A stretch of 64,000 bases of DNA from Eulemur rufifrons (lineage: Eukaryota > Chordata > Mammalia > Primates > Lemuridae), in assembly GCF_041146395.1 (NCBI RefSeq), contig NC_091001.1:103748965-103812964 (forward strand). The letters are read 5' to 3'. How positions within the stretch are numbered: position 1 is the first letter of the stretch; each line of letters starts with the position of its first letter. Of the stretch, positions 44,521 to 57,039 are shown piece by piece. Position numbers and translations under genes: made by a program. The notes below the pieces were generated by a model. It had not been told where the DNA came from, searched no databases, and saw only the letters and a list, made by a program, of their open reading frames with translations.

Positions 44521-46454
44521 ATCTAGGCCAGGCCCCGGCCGCATCTACCCCAGATGGATACAGCCCCACCTCCCAACCCGACTTCAGGGAAAGTCAGAAC
44601 TGACACAAACGAAAGCAGCTGAGGCTGTTGTGTCTTAGGGTTAGTCAGGTTTCCACCACTTCAGGAGATGGAATTTTCCGTGAAGAATCGGGAATTGTTT
44701 CTCACAGAGCAATAGCTCCAGAGGGCAGAGGGACACAGCCCAGCAGGAGAAGGAGTGGTCAAAGCGTGGAGCACCCAGACCACGTGTCAGGACAAGGGAA
44801 GCCCAGAGTAGGGGGTGCATCTGAGAGAGGATAGGTGACTCGGAGGGTTTGAGCTTAGACAAGGAACACAGAGCTAGAAGGGCCTGCTGGTCCATCTGCT
44901 GCAAAGTCTCGAGCTGAATCCGGCCTAGCTGATCTGGTGGGAGAAGGGGCCTGGCCCTGTGTGAAGATGCTGTGAAGACGTCTGTCCACCCAGACTGGGT
45001 CATGCTCCGAGGGAGGGAACACTCACCCTGGTGGGCAGGACAATAAATCAAGGGATTGGTCCCAGAACTGCTGCCCATGATGTTTTGTTGCTAAGGACCA
45101 CTCCAGAGCCTGACACTCCATCCTGGACCAACAACTTTCTTATGCTGGGACACAGTCCTCTGGAGGAAGCTACAGATGGCTCAGGCCACACAAAGGAAGC
45201 TACTGCTCACACTCCATCTGCCCTACTTGCCAGCCCATCTCTCCAGCTGAGCCCAGGCAGGGCTATCTTCCCAGGGTCGAGTTACATGGCTGAAGATCTG
45301 TGTTCTAGTCCAGGTAATCAGAGGAGGCAAGAAGTTGGCCTGAGAAGCCCACAGTGCACCAAATGGCAAGAGTGCCATTGGATGTACCAATCCAGTACAC
45401 TTCATGCCCCTGGGACCCAGCCAGGCATGGGGAGGGGCATGAGAGTGGGTAAACTGTAGGTGTTTGGGGGTCTATTATAGTTTTTCTCTTTGCAGCATGT
45501 GAACTTGTCTCTAGTATTTGTGAGTGAGCAAATCTCTAAATCATAAAATAGCTCCATAATCTCTAAGTGCTGGGCTGAAGAACATGCTCTCCTGCTGCAC
45601 GTGTGGCTGTGGGTTTGGTCCTCACTGGACTTCCGTACCAGCCTCAGCTTGGCCTGGTCTCTGAGGAGAACAGGCTTATTGCAAGGCACTCTTGCAATCA
45701 CCCAAACCAAGCCTCATCCCCAGTCACTTGGGAATGCAGATTATTTTTCCTAGAAAGTCTTTCCTTTTAGAAGCACTTTTTGGACCTAGAAAGGAATTGC
45801 TTGGGAGAGCTCATGCAAAGATAGCAATCCCATCCATTTGCACATCTCAGCCTCATGTCATTGGCTCATTTGCGGTTGTTGGGTGAGTGAGTAGAGGAAG
45901 GGGTGGGGATCTTGTACCAGATGTCATGGTGATGGACAGAGCAGGCTCTGTGTCTCCTCCCAGCTCCAGGCGTTGTGGGGAGACATGAGGAAACTCCAGG
46001 AAAAGCATTTTCAGAATCGGTGAGCAAGTGAAGAAGGACTTTGCTTTGCCTTTGGTCAGGCTTGGTGGCCAGAGGCTTGTCTATCTTCCCTGAACTACGA
46101 CAGCGCAGGCAACCTCCTAACTCACCTGCCACCATGACCTTCCTGGGCACTGATTTCCAGGCCTGAGATCCAGGGGAAAGACCATGAACCCCTACATGTC
46201 TGAACCCAAGGTACCAGAACAGCCAGGGTCCCAGAACCTGTGATGCAGAGAAACGGGAGTCGATTGTGACCAGCTCTGACTCAACAATAGATCAAAACTG
46301 GGGAGTGGATTGAGGGGGAAATAGATAAATGGCAAAACCCCAAGTCCCTTTTCAGACGAGAAGTAATCTTTGCAAGACTACTTGGGGGGCCACCCTTGCT
46401 CCAGGCCAATGCTGCAGGCAGCCAGACTCTCAAAACGATCGTAGCCGTATAGCA
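44521..46454. other. Unassigned unique sequence
   Basis: 1.9 kb with no recognised repeat, gene or strong regulatory motif. Confidence 0.45.
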
Positions 46455-46832
46455 GCTTGCTAGGGCTGCCGTAACAAGTACCGCAGACCGGGTGGCTTAA
46501 ACATCAGAAAGTCTCCCACAATTCCAGAGGCTAAAAGGCCAAGATCAAGGTGTCAGCAAGGTTGGTTTCTCCGGAGGCCTTTCTCCTTGGCTCGTAGGTG
46601 GCCGTCTTCTTATGGTTCCTCACATCGTCTTCCTGTGGGCGTGTCCTCCTCATCTCCTTTGCTCATAAGGGTACTAGTTACACTGAATTAAGGCCCACGG
46701 ATGTGACCTCATTTTACCTTAATTCCCCCTTTAAATGCCATATCTCCGTACACCTTCACATTCTGGGGTACCAGGGGTGACAACTTCAATGTATAAATTT
46801 TGAGGGGACACAATTCCTCCCCTGACATGCCA
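46455..46832 (-). mobile_element. MLT1-type LTR (ERVL-MaLR), near complete
   Basis: 'gctagggctgccgtaacaag', 'accgggtggcttaaacatca', 'aggccaagatcaaggtgtca', 'gaattaaggcccacggatgt', 'cttcaatgtataaattttga', 'ggggacacaattcctccc'. Clear antisense LTR of about 375 bp. Confidence 0.9.
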
Positions 46833-48474
46833 TCATCAGTTTGCTGAGTGAGCCGGCACAGCAAGGCACAAACCCAAAGTCCTTTCCTTCCTTCTCATCA
46901 CTCCTCCCGAGATGCTACAAGTCATGACATTTAGTGTCTCCAGGTTTCCCTCCTACCCTGGGTGAAGTATCAGGCTGGTCTCAACTTGTGTAGTCTCCCT
47001 CAATAAATCAATCAATAAAAAGTCCATTTCAGCCTAAAATGAAAGCCCCCAGACTCTGCTCAATTTCAAGCTTCTCTCCTCCCCTCCACCTTCCTTCCCC
47101 TCCCAGCATTCGCCACCCACCCCCCCTCCCCCTGCCCCACAGGCTGCAGTGACACTCAGCAAACCTAAGTTCTCTCCAAAGAAATCTTCCCTGACCCCTC
47201 CCCTACCTCCTTTCAGGCTACGGACTGAAGATCTGATTTTGCAGTTTTTCACATGCCTTGCATGGTTGTCTGCCACCTAGTTTATTGGTGTCATCCTTTG
47301 GGGCCTCTGCAGAAACTGACACAGAAAGTCGCAGTTTTAGGACTGTATTTCTCTGCATAATTTCAGAGCCCACAGACATCTCAGAGAATCCTATAGATAT
47401 AAGGCAAATCTCTGGGAGAAGTGCCTGGCCAGAGGGTTCCAGGAGGTGAGTGACTGAAGCAGGTTGACAGTCCTCATGTCATAGATGTCAAACCTCTCAG
47501 GCTGGCTGTGGTCTTGCCAATACCACACAATTATACTGTAACTGAATTGACGCAGTTTCAGACCCTTGCTTTTCAAGTTGAATAATACATCGTTAAAAAT
47601 ATATTAACGCAAAAGCTTATGTTTAAAAAAATGCCTCCAACTCTGTGTTACAGAAAGCTTTTTTCTCCATTTCCCTAGGAATGCTGTTGTCCCAAAGTGT
47701 CTGGCTGCAAGGAGAAGAGGGGGAATAAATCACTCTTAAGGTCAAGATGAGCTTGGCTCATTAGCAAAAAACCATGCTTTGCAGTTTGTCCCCAACATTT
47801 TAACCCCTCCTAGGTTAAGGATTGTGTAACTTTTCCCTCCTCTCTAGCTTGCTTCCCTCTCCTTCCCTCATTCTCCACCTACCTCCCCCCAACACAAGGA
47901 TGTTTAAATTCTGCAAGTAGAGCTCCCATCTGTTCACGTCTCCTCCTATCGCCATGGTTACTGGGCCCAGAGTGGTCTCTTTGGAGACAGAGGCAGAACA
48001 GTAACCAGGGACGACTACATGGAAAGAGGCTATAAAAGGAGGGGTTTTTAACCCCCAGTTATACTGGCATACCCATACTCGGGAGATTATTATTATTTTT
48101 TTTTTTGAAGTGACGTGTCAGATTTTAAAATCCTTTTTTAGACAAAAAGATAAAATAGGATGTGGTTCTATAACTCACTATGACTAAATGTTTTTTTAAA
48201 AAAATCAATACTTAGGGTGTGCTCCATCTGAAATTCAGGGGTGAACCGTGCGGATGGTGGGAAGGTGGGGGCCAGATATCAGGCCACACCCCATGGAAGG
48301 TGTCAGAGATGTGGCAATCCAGGGTCCAGGTAGGGCCAGAGAACGGGGGAGGGGATAAATTTAATACAAAGGACAATGAAAAAAGCCTTTGATTATAATG
48401 CCTGATCTTCAACCATTTGATTGTGCAACCCGGAAGAGCCTCAATGACACCCCCAGATTCTGTATCTGCCGTGG
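46833..48474. other. Repeat-poor unique sequence; promoter-like motif near 48030
   Basis: A pyrimidine-rich patch lies at 47075-47140. 47160-47290 weakly resembles sense L2. From 47640 to 48470 I see no transposon. The promoter-like arrangement is annotated separately. Confidence 0.45.
47955..48055 (+). promoter_or_regulatory. Candidate TATA-type core promoter
   Basis: A strong TATA box, CTATAAAAGG, lies at 48030-48039. 23 bp upstream ends a perfect 9-bp inverted repeat, TGGTTACTG (47955-47963) and CAGTAACCA (47999-48007), whose left arm follows a CCATGG as in RFX half-sites. Downstream, GGGGTT/AACCCC arms at 48041-48055 can form a small hairpin. The start site would be near 48060-48068. No initiator, exon or known transcript is visible. 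Confidence 0.3.
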
Positions 48475-48835
48475 ACTGAATGTTTGTATTTCTCCCCCGC
48501 CCCCCCCCGCAAATCTGTATGATGAAACCCTAATCCCAACGTGATGGTGTTAGGAGGTCAGACCTCTGGGAGGTGATCGGGTCATGAGGGTGGAGGCCTC
48601 ATGAGTGGGATTAGTGCCCTTATAAGAAGAAGCCAGAGAGCTGACTAGCTCTTCTCAGCACGTGAGGACACAGTGAGAAATCATCTCTGCTCTACGGCTC
48701 AGAGGAGCCTGACCATGCCGGTCCCCTGATCTCAGACTTCCAGCCTGCAGAACAGTGAGAAATAAATTTCAGTTGTTGATAACCCCCTAGTTCAGGGTAC
48801 TTCATGAGAGCAGCCTGAACCAAGTGTCCACAACT
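48475..48835 (+). mobile_element. MLT1/MST-type LTR (ERVL-MaLR)
   Basis: 'gtggactgaatgtttgtatt', 'gaaaccctaatcccaacgtg', 'ggaggtgatcgggtcatgag', 'gggattagtgcccttataag', 'cacgtgaggacacagtgag', 'gtgagaaataaatttcagtt'. Near full-length sense LTR with an AATAAA signal. Confidence 0.9.
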
Positions 48836-49044
48836 GTGCTTTGGGCTCAGAGGCCACAGGTGGAGGGAGAATGTCGACCCTGATGTGACCAGAACGTCCA
48901 TACAGCGGGGATGAGCGTGAGCCTCAGAATGCCCAGGGTTTCCCCTCCAGGCGAGGCTTTGCTTCTGACTACGTGGGGACTCACACCGGTCATTTCTCTT
49001 TCTGTGAAGCGGGGTGGGGTGGTAGGATGTCGGATCACAGCAGA

Positions 49045-49225
49045 GCATCCCAGCCCGGGCTGCATGTCGGAACCAGCCGCGAGTGTGTGAAAAGTGTGAA
49101 TATCCTGGCTGATCCCCCGACCCATTAAATCAGGTTCCCTGAGAGAGCAGCTTAGCCGTATCTTTAAAACTTTCCCAGAAGAGTTTAATGGATCAGCAGT
49201 TAAAGTCACAGACCCAGCATTGCTC
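49045..49225 (+). mobile_element. MER5A-like hAT-Charlie element
   Basis: 'gggctgcatgtcggaaccag', 'tggctgatcccccgaccc', 'attaaatcaggttccctgag', 'tctttaaaactttcccag' keep MER5A order. Strongly diverged. A 204-codon minus-strand frame spans it and neighbouring MIR and is accidental. Confidence 0.6.
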
Positions 49226-49394
49226 CAAGATGCCTTCCAGCACTGTAATTCTAAAGCAAACGAGATGGGTCTTGTGAGCAAGAGGAAACGCCCAGGGTGA
49301 GCCACACACAGGTGTGGCCAGCTGGCGGGGATTCCCCTGACTCTGCCACCAGCTCGGCACCTCCGCATGGCACAGCCAGGGCTGAGTGAAGACT

Positions 49395-49840
49395 GGGCTG
49401 GCACCAGGAGACCTGGGCTCTGGCCTGCTTGGCCGTAAACCAGCTGTGGGGCCTTAAGCAAGGCTCTTTCCGCTCAAGGGCATAGTTTCTTCAATTACAA
49501 AAACGAGGGAGGCAATATTTTGAAAAGGTTAAAATGCAGATTCTGGAGCCTGTGTAAATTCAGACACAAGATGTACTAACTCACTGTATGGCCTTCAGCA
49601 AGTTACTTCACTTCTCTGGGCTTCTGTTTTCTCACCTGGAAAATGGAAAGTATAATAATCATACACAGCTTGAACCATTGAAGGATACCCTGAACTAATT
49701 CATGCAAAGTGCTTATCAATGCCTGTCTTCCGTAGGTACTCAACAGATGTTGAAATTTACAAATCAACATTATAATATTACCAATTAGAGAGGTTGGACT
49801 AGATGGTGTCTGAGGGCCTTTCTCTGTCACTGATGCTAAG
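49395..49840 (+). mobile_element. MIR SINE (outer copy, split by another MIR)
   Basis: 'gctggcaccaggagacctgg', 'gtggggccttaagcaaggct', 'tcaattacaaaaacgaggga' up to about 49512, then the tail 'gaggttggactagatggtgt' and 'ctgagggcctttctctg' after 49788. The join across the inner MIR is in register. Confidence 0.8.
49522..49785 (+). mobile_element. MIR SINE (inner copy, nested)
   Basis: A complete sense MIR: 'gattctggagcctgtgtaaa', 'ggccttcagcaagttacttc', 'ctgttttctcacctggaaaa', 'gcaaagtgcttatcaatgcc', 'gtaggtactcaacagatg'. Flanks share AATATT near 49514 and 49774-49779, a plausible target duplication. Confidence 0.85.
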
Positions 49841-51574
<1,734 letters not shown>

Positions 51575-52255
51575 TGGCAGAGTGATGGAAAAAATAAAGG
51601 CTTTGGAGTAAAGAGAATCAGATTAAAATTACAGCTCTGCCATTCACCAGTCAGTCCCATGACCTTGGACAAGTTGCTTTGCCTTACAGGGCCTCCTATT
51701 TCTTATCTGTAAAATGGGAATAATAGCAATTATAATACTTTGCAGGATAGTGATTATTTTTCAAACATACTACTCACTGTCCTGCCTCAGGACCTTTGTA
51801 CGTGCTGTTCCTCCTGCCTAACACACAGTTTCTCCATTTATCTGTGTAGACCAATCCGTCATTCCAGGGAGGTCTTGGCCAAAATGCCATCTGATTGGAG
51901 AGGCCGTCCTTTATCATTTTGTACAAAATAGTATATACTCCACTATCATACTCTATCTCCTTGCCCTGTTTCGTTTCTTTATTATACCTACCAACACTCA
52001 ACATTTATTTGTTTGTTTGTTTACTTGCTCAATTATTGTCTGTTTTTCATCCCAAACATAAATGTAGACTGTAGAAAACTAGGACCTTGTGTTTTAATCA
52101 TTTTAATAATCTCTGTATCTACATTGCCCACAATGATGACTGGAAGCTGTTTATTAAATATTTCTTGAATGAAAGAACTGTGAAGATTGAGTGAGATTGT
52201 GTGTGTAGACTCCAGCACAGCGCCTGGCACTCTCAGTTAATAGTAGCATCTATTT
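51575..52255 (+). mobile_element. MIR SINE, split by an L2
   Basis: The MIR reads 'ctttggagtaaagagaatca', 'accttggacaagttgctttg', 'cttatctgtaaaatgggaat' to about 51748, then its 3' tail resumes at 52185 with 'agattgagtgagattgtgtg' and 'cagcacagcgcctggcactc'. Confidence 0.82.
51749..52184 (+). mobile_element. L2 LINE 3' end, nested in MIR
   Basis: Sense L2: 'ctgcctcaggacctttgtac', 'gctgttcctcctgcctaaca', 'gccatctgattggagaggcc', 'atgtagactgtagaaaacta', ending 'tattaaatatttcttgaatg'. The L2 inserted later than the MIR. Confidence 0.82.
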
Positions 52256-52944
52256 CTCAGTGGCCTCTGCTATCCTGTCCCCATGGAGCCCAGCCTGTGT
52301 CTCCTGCTCTGGGCCAGAGGGCACAGCTGACAGACGGAGAGCGCTGTGCATCTGGGCACCTGCCTGGGTGCAGACTTGGGCACATATTTAAGAATTTTCA
52401 AGCCCTTGCACTCTTCCTCCTTCCTTAGGAAGCAGAGGAGCCTTGATCTTGAGGGGCCGAGAGTGTCTTCTACCATCTCCACTTCCTCTGCGGGCCTGGA
52501 CATGTCCTCACCCAGACTCACCATGTGAATCACAGGCATTCAGCTCACTCCTAAATGCCTTCCTCTGTGTGAGGCAGACAAATCAAGCCAGAAAACTGAA
52601 CTCTAATTAAACACATGCACGATTCCATTTTCTTCTATTAGAAAAGCCTCCATAGTAGAATATATTGACATGAATCGTGTGCCTGAAGCTATTTTACATG
52701 CAAACAAAAAAGTATCACCCTGTGGCGATGCCTTTGCCCCCTACAATATGAGATTCATACAACCTCTGATGAAGTGTGATAATGCTGGGAAAATGAGGTA
52801 CGAAAGCATAGACATTTCTGTGAAAGAAATTGAAATTCAGCTCAAAGTTCAAAAACTCTGCTTCGTTCGTGTTATTTCAGATTTGGGGCACTTTGCTTAA
52901 AACAAGGAGTAATGAATCCACCCTGTAAAAAATAAACTGAGCAC
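52256..52944. other. Repeat-poor unique sequence
   Basis: No transposon recognised. A 76-codon plus-strand frame (52670-52900) encodes a protein I do not recognise and has no visible splice or promoter context. Confidence 0.45.
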
Positions 52945-53380
52945 AGACATAAATGCTTTATTGAGTTAAGCTTAGCCTGAATCCTGTGTGCTGGCGCTGG
53001 CCTGGATCCTGGGGGGACACTTGTACAGAGTCCATGTCCTCAAGGACCTGCCTTCCATAAAGGCCCAGCTGTGCTCACAGCGGGGGACCCAGCGAGGGCC
53101 CTGTCATAGGAACTGTGCCTTGTCACAGCTGTGACCCAAAGGAGGGGGTGAGTAACCGCTGGAGGGAAGAGAAGTGGGAGAACCTTTATAGAAGTCCCTT
53201 GAGTTGCATCCTGGGCAACTCAACATGCAAGCCAAGGAGGGAAAAGTATTTTGGGAAAAGGGAACAGAATGCACAAAAGCACGTGGGGGCAGAGGACAGC
53301 AGAGCCATTTCAGGGAACTGTGCACTATTTAGTAGGGTGGGGAAGCTAGGGCTTCTGTATGAGGTCGTTTTCTCTCTGCT
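52945..53380 (-). mobile_element. L2 LINE 3' region, antisense
   Basis: 'atgctttattgagttaagct', 'tgtgtgctggcgctggcctg', 'atgtcctcaaggacctgcc', later 'ggaacagaatgcacaaaagc' and 'gccatttcagggaactg'. Confidence 0.75.
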
Positions 53381-53629
53381 CTCTTGAGAACAGTACCGAA
53401 CATTGTCACATATCATGTCACAGGACAAAAGTCTTTCAACTGTGTATTTTTTTTCACAGGAGTTTTGAGAGACTGTACTGTGCAGCCTCAGCTCCTAAAA
53501 CTGACTTTTTCGGAGGCTGTGCCTTTCAGACACATGGGACATCCCTGGGAGAAAGTCTACCGGCCTTCAAAGAGACCCCAGGGGAGAGAATAAGCCCTCC
53601 AGCCTCTCCTGGGCTGAGCACCACAAGTA

Positions 53630-53656
53630 TACACACACACACACACACACACACAC
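53630..53656. repeat. (AC)n dinucleotide repeat
   Basis: About 13 AC units. Confidence 0.95.
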
Positions 53657-53699
53657 GTCTCTTTCTTGCCTGGTTCAATTTATACATGTATTTTCCCAT

Positions 53700-54065
53700 C
53701 TTTCTAATCTGAAATTGGATCACGCTATTCTCATTTTTCAAGTCCCTCCGTAGCTCCCTGCTGTTCATCCAGGACAATGTCCACACCACTCGATCGACCT
53801 CTGAGGCTTGTTGCCACCTGGATCCACCTACCTCCCCAGCCCATTTCTGACCACTCCCGCCTGGGACTTCCTGCTCTCACACGCACAGCTTCTAGTTTTC
53901 TGCACATAGGCTCCCACTTCTTACTTCGTCATTTCCCGTGTTGCCTGCTCTTCCCAAAAGCACCTGCCCACCTCTGCCTGCTCAACTCCTGCTCAGCCCC
54001 AACACTTGGCTCAAGCTTCACCTCTAACTGCCTTTCCTGGGCAGGATAGCATTACTCACTGACCC
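53700..54065 (+). mobile_element. L2 LINE 3' region
   Basis: Sense L2: 'gatcacgctattctcatttt', 'tccctccgtagctccctgct', 'catccaggacaatgtccaca', 'gttgcctgctcttcccaaaa', 'cctttcctgggcaggatag'. Confidence 0.8.
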
Positions 54066-54168
54066 CCCAAGCCTTGTGGAAACAAGAAACCCTGCTCCAG
54101 GTCCCAGAGAGCACCGTGCACCCCCAGTGCTTCACGGCTTCCGCTGATACAGCCCCTCTCCCCTCACC

Positions 54169-54440
54169 CAGGGCTGGCTTTTCCACTAGGTATGGTGGCT
54201 GGGCCCATGATACTTTCAGGGACTGACAAAAATGTTTCGGTCTCCTTTAAAATCAAAAGACAAGCTGAACAGAGTGATAATGACATGTAGTAATGCATCC
54301 AGCCCAGATTGTTTTCATCTTTTATGGCTGTGCCAATGCAGTCATAAAATAGATGGTAATTTTCAATGTTTAAATGTTCATCTTAACAGGAGAAGGAGCC
54401 CATGAAGGCAAAGTGCCTAGGGCCTTGCCTCCCCCTCCCT
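54169..54440. mobile_element. hAT-Tip100-like ancient DNA transposon
   Basis: It starts 'cagggctggcttttccacta' and ends near 'gcctagggccttgcctcc', with the interior 'ttttcaatgtttaaatgttc'. This matches the remembered pattern of mammalian Tip100-type elements whose ends carry GGCCGGC and CCTAGGGC blocks. Exact family not fixed. Confidence 0.55.
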
Positions 54441-55144
54441 GCCAGACCATAAGGTCTTGGAGACCCTGTTCTGGTAGCTCCATTTCCCCCCAGCATCCAG
54501 CTCAGCCCCTGGGCATGTGCCCATTCCAGGTGTGTTGGAGAAACTGGGCTGTCTGTGGGAGGGGAAGAAGGGAAAGCTGCCGTCAGCATCTCCATGTGGG
54601 CATGAAGTTCTAGGAAATCGATCCCTGTGACCCTAACACTCTATAAGAGCTGAGGGAGGAGAACTGAGGACAATCTGAGATATTGGGGAAGTCCCAATAC
54701 AACAGGCATCCAGACCTAGTCTGTTCCTGGGCCTCAGAGTCAATCGAACGGTTCTATATTGTGATTATGTGGAAGAATTCGTTCTGGCTGGGTCTCCAAA
54801 AAAAAAAAAATCACGTGGAAATGCATGCGTCATTCCTAAGGCTCAGTAGTAGACTGAGCAAAGGAGGCAAGCCTGTATGTCCACAGGAAACACGAATAAT
54901 GGGAGAGATATTTCTATTTTGATGTGATTTTTCAAATGTGTGGCTCGTGGAATAATAATGACCAGTAATCAAAGTCCTCCTGCTGTCTACAGGCAAACCA
55001 CTCAATAACAGATACAAAAGACACAGCTACGTTAGTTTTAGTGGGGGATCAAGGATTCCCATCACCTTACTGGAAATCTTTCTGGCAGTTTCCAAAGTAG
55101 GAGATAAATTGTAGCCAATAGTAAAATCAGGAATAAAAAGTTCC
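54441..55144. other. Unassigned unique sequence
   Basis: No repeat or gene recognised. A 13-A run at about 54799-54811 has no retroposon attached. Confidence 0.45.
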
Positions 55145-55375
55145 CCATCACACAATCCTAGACTTTTACACTGAAACACACCTTAGAGAAAGGACATTCT
55201 ACACCCTCCCCCACTATACAGATGGAGAAACTGGGATCTCCAGTGGGGAGCGACTGGCCCAGGGTTGCCAGCAAGGCACCGAGCGCGGCAGAGCTGAGAG
55301 TGAGCGTGGTGGCTTCAGTCCCTGAGCGCCTGTGCCGCAACCGCTGTGTCACGCAGCATCTCCAAACAACGCAAA
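55145..55375 (-). mobile_element. MIR SINE (MIRc-like)
   Basis: 'acaccttagagaaaggacat', 'ctatacagatggagaaactg', 'ggagcgactggcccagggt', 'gcggcagagctgagagtg' follow antisense MIR including its conserved 3' extension. Confidence 0.82.
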
Positions 55376-56109
55376 TGAGAGAAGGACCATGCAAATGTCC
55401 ATTTCCCTTTTGAAGTTTTAAGCTGTTTAGATTCTTTTGGTTGAGGGTAGCTGTGGGAGAGTAGAAAGCTGTTTCTGATTATTACAACGTGAAATCAGGT
55501 GAAGGGGGCTTGCAGCTCCGTGGGGGTCCCTCTGTGTCCAGTAGTTCTGGGATTAATGCCACCAGGAGAGTCTCAGGCAGAACTGCTCTACAGTCCACAA
55601 ATCAGTTCTGGCTGCCAGCTCAGAGTCCTCTGATAAGATTGCAGAGAAAGGGAGGCTAGCAGCGGAGGCAGTTACGTCCCGCACCTCAGGACAACACCAA
55701 CAGTGCGGGCAGAATCCAGCAGGGCTCCCCCTTGCTCCAGGCTTCCCCCCAGTGCTGTCTCACAGGGAGGCCCCGGCCCCCGCTAGCACCTGCCCAGCAG
55801 ACTGCAGATCCTCCCTGCCTCCACCTCGCCTTGCTGCCTTTTGGGAACATCCCTTGCCACACTTTCTGCATAGTCCCTCAGGGCACGCAATCGCCAAACC
55901 AATGAGCTCTGAGTACCCTTCTAGACCCCATAAATCTGCTAGCAATTTCTGAATCTCTGAAAGAAGGACACTGTCTTGCTTTAAGTATCCAATTTATAGT
56001 AATCTGCCTGGGATATCAGGATGACCAAGTTCAATACCTTGGTTCTGTTGGGGCTGGGGGGAATCTCCAGTTGCTGGATTACTGGTTTTAAAAGTATATT
56101 ATATTGTTC
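55376..56109. other. Unassigned unique sequence
   Basis: No repeat or gene recognised; G/C-richer between 55660 and 55900. Confidence 0.45.
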
Positions 56110-56305
56110 ATGCAGCCTGTTTTGATCAAGTTCCTACTTTGTGTCAGGCACTGAAATTAAAGGATGAAGATACCATAGTTCTTGCTTTTAAGAAGCTCTT
56201 GAGAAGAATCAGACAAGTAAACACAACATGACAATTGTTGTGATGAGTGTTAAGACTGGAAGAATTTTCAGGGTGGAGATCCTATTTCTGACGATATGAT
56301 TGACT
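56110..56305 (-). mobile_element. L2 3' end, antisense
   Basis: 'gttcctactttgtgtcaggc', 'actgaaattaaaggatgaag', 'ttaagaagctcttgagaag' match the reversed L2 tail. Confidence 0.72.
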
Positions 56306-57039
56306 ACGCACTTACAGAAAAATCTGCAGTAAAGCAGGGTTTAAATGAACTTAAAAACCTGTTTTGATGTGTGCCTGGGGTAGAGGGAAAGGAAATTCCT
56401 CAGGAGCCATAAATGAGGAGGAAGCATAAAGCATGAAAGCCACAGGCTGGACCAGTCCAGAAGCCAGCGCGCTCGGGGTGTATGCTGATTTCTGGGAGCT
56501 TAGAACCTGGGTTTTAATGAGCAAGAAATGAGATACAAGACAAATCTGGGCCTCTGGCAAGTTAAGTAAATCAAAGATACCCACAAAATCCAGACCCCTT
56601 TAAGGAGAAACATGTTAAGTGGGAAAACAAAGAGATAAAGCTCTCCCCCCAAAGTATACAGTGAGGCCATGTTCTGATTAAATGGGACAAAAATAATTAA
56701 TTAATTTTAAAAAATATTTTTTCTATAATACCTAAACTTGAGCTTATGCTCCTATAGATTTGTGATCAAAATTAACTTATCTCTGTAGCAAAAAAGAAAA
56801 AAAAATCCAGAAGAAACAAAAACAAAAACCTCCAGGCTTTAGCTTTTAATGATCCTAGATTGTTGCGGTTCTGAAGAAGCAAAGGGCAAATCCTCTCTGT
56901 AGAAATATATCTTAAGCCAAGTCCTCAAAGAATTCACAGAGATAAAGAACTGAAGAGAATGAGCTCACCATCGAAACTCGCTAAACGGATGAGGAGAGAT
57001 GCCACCATCGAAGTCAGCATAAATAATAGAATTGGATCA
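56306..57039. other. Unassigned, partly A-rich
   Basis: No confident element. The last 150 bp may already belong to the following L1. Confidence 0.4.

Noticed and set aside
48847..49461. 204-codon open frame on the minus strand, the longest in the window
   Set aside because: It runs through a MER5A-like element, MIR-derived sequence and unique DNA, and the protein resembles nothing known. No promoter, splice or Kozak context stands out.
52670..52900. 76-codon plus-strand frame in repeat-poor sequence
   Set aside because: Short, unrecognised and without splice or promoter context. Kept only as a note in the gap entry.
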